A stretch of 8,712 bases of DNA, from the NCBI GenBank assembly GCA_030145595.1, contig JAQYVG010000146.1, positions 1 to 8,712 of the forward strand, read 5' to 3'. The notes under the pieces were generated by a model. It did no database searches. It saw nothing but the letters and a program-made list of their open reading frames with translations, and had not been told where the DNA came from. How positions within the stretch are numbered: position 1 is the stretch's first letter; each line of letters opens with the position of its first letter. This stretch comes from Desulfobacterales bacterium. GTDB taxonomy: Bacteria > Desulfobacterota > Desulfobacteria > Desulfobacterales > UBA11574. The translations under genes were made by a program, and so were the position numbers. This document shows positions 5,872-8,712 of the stretch, piece by piece.

Positions 5872-6711
5872 TTACTCCTTCAACTGGTAAAATATAGATT
5901 TTATGTATCTTTTGGGCTCAAAGCGGGGGCAAATGTCGGTCAAGGATTCGGTTGAGCCTATAATCAGATATCCGCCAGGTTCCAATATGTCGGCGATTTT
6001 GTTGAAGAGTTTTTTTCTGTCTTCTATGGTGAAGTAAATGGCTACATTTCTGCAAAACACAATGTCAAACTTGCCCAGACCGTTTAATGGCAGCAAAAGG
6101 TTCAGTTTTCTAAAAGACACAATGGCTCTGATATCATCTTTAATTTTCCAGTTATCACCATTTCGAGAAAAATGTTGCGATAATTTGTCCGCTTGAAGGC
6201 CGCGTTCAATTTCAAACTTATTATAGGAGCCGTAGCTGGCTTGGGCAATGGCGGCATCGGATATGTCTGTGCCCAGCAATTTTAGGTTATATTTTTTAAG
6301 GTCGGTCAAAAGTTCTTTCAATACAATGGCAATGCTGTAAACTTCCTGGCCGGTGGAGCAGGCCGCACTCCAGATACGGATTTGCGGGGGTAAAAAAGGA
6401 GACTTGGCAGTGCGCAGGTCTATAAGATCAGGAATGATTTTGTGCTGCAGCACATCGAAGGGACTGCTATCGCGAAAAAACAGGGTTTCATTGGTGGAAA
6501 TGGCGTCAATGATTTTTCTTTCTATTACTTTGGAGGCGTCAGCTTTGGCTTTGCGGTACAGATCACTGTACGAGGAACAGCCGTTTTCTTTAACGAGGCT
6601 CTCCAGTCTGGTTTCCAAAAGATAAGCTTTGCTCTGATCCAAAAAGATACCGGATATGTCGTGTATATATTTAATGATGATTTGAAATTCATCGGGAGTG
6701 ATCTTTTTCAT
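5872..6711 (-). CDS. cheR: Chemotaxis receptor methyltransferase CheR
   Basis: This 279-residue cytoplasmic SAM-dependent enzyme methylates specific glutamates of chemoreceptors. The N-terminal helical domain (about 1-75) is followed by the catalytic domain with ISTNETLFFRD (71-81), the SAM-binding stretch IWSAACSTGQEVYSIA (113-128), the acidic loop LGTDIS (146-151), FCRNVAIYF (219-227) and the closing IGSTESL (251-257). All are family hallmarks; length is normal. FCRNVAIYF has Ala where Leu or Met is usual. There is no C-terminal receptor-tethering pentapeptide-binding addition and no TPR. No Shine-Dalgarno sequence precedes the ATG; the upstream bases are a GTCATTT heptad array that resembles the cheB leader in the same register. 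The gene follows cheB by 160 nt and precedes the receiver gene by 27 nt. Confidence 0.96.
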   Translation of the reverse strand: MKKITPDEFQIIIKYIHDISGIFLDQSKAYLLETRLESLVKENGCSSYSDLYRKAKADASKVIERKIIDAISTNETLFFRDSSPFDVLQHKIIPDLIDLRTAKSPFLPPQIRIWSAACSTGQEVYSIAIVLKELLTDLKKYNLKLLGTDISDAAIAQASYGSYNKFEIERGLQADKLSQHFSRNGDNWKIKDDIRAIVSFRKLNLLLPLNGLGKFDIVFCRNVAIYFTIEDRKKLFNKIADILEPGGYLIIGSTESLTDICPRFEPKRYIKSIFYQLKE

Positions 6712-6713
6712 TT

Positions 6714-6879
6714 GTTATTTGTCACTTGTCATTCGTCATTTGCTTGCCCCGTTGAATTCCAGCGCCAGCTGGACTATTCAACCGGGGTCATTCGTCATTA
6801 GCCCATCGTCATTCCCCATTTTTTATTGTCCAATGACCAGTGACTAATGACCAATGACCACTGACAAGGGACTAACGAC
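6714..6879. repeat. GTCATTT heptad arrays between cheR and cheB
   Basis: Plus-strand heptads (GTTATTT, GTCACTT, GTCATTC, GTCATTT) run from 6714 to 6741 and reappear at 6787-6814. From 6831 to 6879 seven consecutive heptads run the other way (CAATGAC, CAGTGAC, TAATGAC, CAATGAC, CACTGAC, AAGGGAC, TAACGAC). Segments 6786-6813 and 6832-6859 are reverse complements at 23 of 28 positions and can form a stem with an 18-nt loop. The left array reaches to within 2 nt of the cheR start codon; the right array contains the cheB stop codon. It fills the entire cheB-cheR spacer except for the hairpin at 6747-6787. Confidence 0.85.
6747..6787. repeat. Strong GC-rich hairpin embedded in the heptad array
   Basis: CCCCGTTGAAT (6747-6757) pairs with ATTCAACCGGGG (6776-6787), leaving one bulged C. 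Inside it, TCCAGC (6758-6763) pairs with GCTGGA (6768-6773) around the loop GCCA, with a 2-nt bulge between the stems. That gives 17 base pairs in 41 nt. There is no T-run after it on the minus strand, so it is more like a REP-type or processing hairpin than a terminator. It interrupts the GTCATTT heptads, whose composition is quite different. Confidence 0.8.
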
Positions 6880-7993
6880 CTACAGTTCTCACTATTTCTT
6901 CTGCAATCTTATCCAGTGGTGCAATAACATCAACGATACCGGCTTCAATTGGTTCTTTGGGCATACCGTAAACCACGCAGGTTGTTTCGTCCTGTGCCAG
7001 AATAGTCGCACCGTTGCGTTTCATCAATTTCAACCCAAGCAGACCGTCCGAGCCCATGCCGGTCATAATAACCCCTGTTGCCCGGCCCACATAGTGATGA
7101 GCTATGGATCGCATTAGATAGTCGACTGAAGGCTTGCAGCTGTTTTCCGGGGGGTCGTCCGTTATTTTGATAACCCTGGACTTGCCGTCAGCCGCAGCCA
7201 CGACCTTCATCTGTTTTCCGCCGGGCGCTATAAGGGCAGTATCGGGTCTAAGCTGCTCACCGTTAACCGCTTCTCGGACTTCAAGGGAACATTTGGCGTT
7301 CAGGCTTGTGGCAAGAGACTGTGTGAAAACCGGGGGCATATGCTGGACAATTAAAATGGGTACCCCCAGTCCCGCTGGAATTTTGGGCATCATCTGTGTC
7401 AGAGCATTAGGCCCTCCCGTGGAGATGCCGATGGCCACGACCTCTGAGTTTCTTCTTTTACTGCCTGTGATCGCGCTCATACGCTGGACAATTTTTGCGG
7501 AGTCCTGTGGTTTTTTTGCGTCCGATTCGGCGGCAGAGGCAAGGGTTTTGCCTTGGCGGAGAATACTCTTTATCTCTTTGTGACGGGTAAAGGCCTTGAT
7601 CATGGGAGCAATGGCGCTTTTTATGGCTTCGGTATTTTCAGAGATGCTGCCTTCTTGCGGTTTGGGGATAAAATCAAAAGCTCCCAGTTCCAGCGCTTTC
7701 ATGGTCATCTCACCACCTTCCTGGGTGAGCGTACTGAGCACGATTGCCCCCACATTCAACGCTGCTTTTTTTATATGAGCCAGGACCTCAAGCCCATTCA
7801 TTTCCGGCATTTCGATATCGAGGGTCAAAAGGTCCGGTTTCAGGGAGGCAATTTTGATTATGGCGGCCTTTCCATTATGAGCAGTGCCCACTACCTCCAC
7901 ATGGGGTAATTGAGCCATGACGTCACCTACGACTTTGCGGTAGATCACGGTGTCGTCTACGATCAGTATTTTTAGAGGGTTGTCATGTGTCAT
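6872..7993 (-). CDS. cheB: Chemotaxis receptor methylesterase/deamidase CheB
   Basis: This 373-residue protein removes receptor methyl groups and deamidates glutamines when phosphorylated by CheA. The receiver domain (about 7-125) has D13-D14 in IVDDT, acceptor D59 in LTLDIEMP, and K111 in FIPKP. A fairly long linker (about 126-180) follows. The methylesterase domain (about 184-370) holds the Ser-His-Asp triad: S191 in GISTGGP, H218 in VQHMP and D316 in TGMGSDG. All key residues are present, so it should be active. Both ends of the reading frame lie in repeats: codons 1-4 are within a GTCATTT heptad array, and the last codons plus TAG lie in another. No Shine-Dalgarno sequence is seen and no better in-frame start exists, since LKILIVDD begins only a few codons downstream. 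Confidence 0.96.
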   Translation of the reverse strand: MTHDNPLKILIVDDTVIYRKVVGDVMAQLPHVEVVGTAHNGKAAIIKIASLKPDLLTLDIEMPEMNGLEVLAHIKKAALNVGAIVLSTLTQEGGEMTMKALELGAFDFIPKPQEGSISENTEAIKSAIAPMIKAFTRHKEIKSILRQGKTLASAAESDAKKPQDSAKIVQRMSAITGSKRRNSEVVAIGISTGGPNALTQMMPKIPAGLGVPILIVQHMPPVFTQSLATSLNAKCSLEVREAVNGEQLRPDTALIAPGGKQMKVVAAADGKSRVIKITDDPPENSCKPSVDYLMRSIAHHYVGRATGVIMTGMGSDGLLGLKLMKRNGATILAQDETTCVVYGMPKEPIEAGIVDVIAPLDKIAEEIVRTVGR

Positions 7994-8016
7994 TTGTTAT
8001 TCGTCAGCTGTCATTT
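7982..8016. repeat. GTCATTT heptad array spanning the cheB start codon
   Basis: Five heptads follow in exact 7-bp steps: GTCATGT, GTCATTT, GTTATTC, GTCAGCT, GTCATTT. The cheB ATG (7991-7993) lies inside the second unit, so the first four codons are repeat sequence. Bases 7991-8018 match 6709-6736, the cheR leader, at 24 of 28 positions, with the start codon in the same place. Confidence 0.85.
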
Positions 8017-8018
8017 GT

Positions 8019-8048
8019 AAAAAAAGAGCGCTTCGCTTGAAGAGCGCT
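8019..8048 (-). terminator. Possible intrinsic terminator/attenuator between cheW and cheB
   Basis: Read on the minus strand, AGCGCT (8048-8043) can pair with AGCGCT (8032-8027) across a 10-nt loop. One base later comes a run of seven T (plus-strand A at 8019-8025). The longer stem formed by the whole 16-bp-unit inverted repeat would end at the same T-run. The orientation fits transcription leaving cheW, and cheB starts 26 nt after the run. Partial read-through is expected if cheB and cheR share the cheW promoter. Confidence 0.45.
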
Positions 8049-8151
8049 GCGCTTGAGGATCGCTTCGCTTTAAGGAAAAAATCTTTTTAACGGCACCCCT
8101 CAAGGCCTTCAGGCCGCTCCTCAAACGAAGTGCTCCTCAAGTGCAGCACTC
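8026..8151. repeat. Inverted repeat of 16-bp GAGCGCTTCGCTTGAA units
   Basis: The left arm has three 16-bp units on the plus strand (8026-8041, 8042-8057, 8058-8073). The right arm has two 16-bp units on the minus strand (8136-8151, 8120-8135) and one longer unit (8098-8119). Arms 8026-8057 and 8120-8151 are reverse complements at 25 of 32 positions. Several units hold a small hairpin core, such as AGCG-CTG-CGCT or AGTG-CAG-CACT, where both halves of the stem have changed together. The longer unit has GGCCT-TC-AGGCC. It fills most of the 174-nt cheW-cheB spacer and is more GC-rich than the other spacer repeats. Confidence 0.85.
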
Positions 8152-8167
8152 CTAAGGCCAATACTGG

Positions 8168-8626
8168 CTATTGTTCTTCTTCGAGAATCTCTTCAACATC
8201 CAGAATTCCAATCAATTGGTTTTGGGTTTTGAATACGCCTTTAAAAAATTTACCCTGAACACTGCCGATATTGGCCGGCGGCGGTTCCGATTTTGCACTG
8301 TTAACTCTGACCACATCACCGATGCGCTCCACCAGTAAGCCTATGGCTTCTTCTTTTGAATTAACAATAATATTGCGCGTGTTATCGTTCAACTCGGTTG
8401 AAGAGAGATCAAGCTTGATGCCAAGGTCAATAATGGTCACTATTTGTCCTCGCAGATTCAGGATGCCCAAGACATACTCAGGTGCCTGGGGCACTTTGGT
8501 CATTTCGATGAGTTTATTAATTTCCTGAATCTTTAGTATGTCCATCCCGCAGAGAGCATTACCCACATAGAAAGTGACAAGATCTATGTTCTGGTTGTCG
8601 GTTTGAGTTGCTGATATTTCTACCAT
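8168..8626 (-). CDS. cheW: Chemotaxis coupling protein CheW
   Basis: This is a 152-residue cytoplasmic adaptor that links CheA to chemoreceptors in the signalling array. It is a single CheW domain (about 13-148): DLVTFYVGNALCGMDILKIQ, then the receptor/CheA contact region VPQAPEYVLGILNLRGQIVT (45-64), IDLGIKL (66-72), IGLLVERIGDVVRV (95-108) and FKGVFKTQNQLIGILDVEEIL (128-147, abbreviated by position). Length is normal for CheW. The start is supported by GAGG at 8634-8637, 7 nt before the ATG. It is the first chemotaxis gene in the window; whether it is the first of its operon cannot be seen because only 86 nt lie upstream. A repeat array ending in a T-run on the coding strand separates it from cheB. 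Confidence 0.95.
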   Translation of the reverse strand: MVEISATQTDNQNIDLVTFYVGNALCGMDILKIQEINKLIEMTKVPQAPEYVLGILNLRGQIVTIIDLGIKLDLSSTELNDNTRNIIVNSKEEAIGLLVERIGDVVRVNSAKSEPPPANIGSVQGKFFKGVFKTQNQLIGILDVEEILEEEQ

Positions 8627-8712
8627 GGTATAGCCTCAATTTCCTTAGTTAGTGTCCATCCATAAATGGTCTTTTTGCCCAATCTCTGCGTTATGCTCAA
8701 AAAATAATCCTC
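8627..8712. other. Upstream region of cheW
   Basis: Only 86 nt lie upstream of cheW. Besides the GAGG ribosome site (8634-8637) there is a weak fold, CCAT (8650-8653 region) against ATGG near 8667, within GTCCATCCATAAATGGTC. No clear -35/-10 pair or sigma-54 or sigma-28 promoter is visible, so cheW may be transcribed from further upstream. Confidence 0.3.

Noticed and set aside
6747..6787. Intrinsic terminator between cheB and cheR
   Set aside because: The stem is strong, but no T-run follows on the transcribed minus strand, so I kept it as a hairpin repeat only.
6442..6801. Plus-strand 119-codon frame opposite cheR
   Set aside because: It is antisense to conserved CheR codons and ends in the heptad array; no start signal or family resemblance.
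7134..7583. Plus-strand 149-codon frame opposite cheB
   Set aside because: It is a shadow of the conserved CheB esterase domain on the other strand.
6714..8073. CRISPR-like arrays
   Set aside because: Units are 7 or 16 bp and contiguous, with no 30-40 nt unique spacers and no cas genes.

Overview
The window is most likely chromosomal DNA from a Desulfobacterota-type (deltaproteobacterial) sulfate reducer or relative. This is inferred from moderate G+C, proteins of that style, and AT-rich spacers filled with short tandem units such as CACGAAAA, GTCATTT and TTGGTTTNA. No rRNA, tRNA, transposase or plasmid gene is present to fix the taxonomy. All eight supported genes lie on the minus strand, so transcription runs from high to low coordinates.

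Right half (8626 down to 5275): a chemotaxis block in the order cheW, cheB, cheR, then a stand-alone receiver protein with a coiled-coil tail. CheR methylates and CheB demethylates or deamidates the glutamates of methyl-accepting receptors. CheW couples receptors to CheA. No cheA, receptor or cheY gene lies in the window; they may be beyond position 8712. cheR and the receiver gene are 27 nt apart and look co-transcribed. The cheW-cheB and cheB-cheR spacers are full of repeats.

Left half (4865 down to 106): a membrane and stress group. It holds an MscS-family mechanosensitive channel, a one-piece helix-turn-helix/PTS EIIA protein, a ClC anion channel or transporter with two C-terminal CBS domains, and a two-domain universal stress protein. 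ClC and Usp are separated by 16 nt and form a clear operon. A plausible but unproven reading is that the HTH-EIIA protein senses PTS phosphorylation and regulates nearby ion-balance genes.

Spacers: every spacer longer than about 100 nt contains a short tandem array, and four of them carry two-armed imperfect inverted repeats. The unit differs each time: 8 bp CACGAAAA, 8 bp CACCAAGA, 9 bp TTGGTTTNA, 7 bp GTGTTTA, 7 bp GTCATTT and 16 bp GAGCGCTTCGCTTGAA. The two short operon spacers (16 and 27 nt) have none. The GTCATTT heptads run into the stop codon of cheB, across its start codon, and up to the start codon of cheR. These genes lack a normal Shine-Dalgarno sequence, whereas cheW, the receiver gene, ClC and usp have one. 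This repeat architecture is the most unusual feature of the window.
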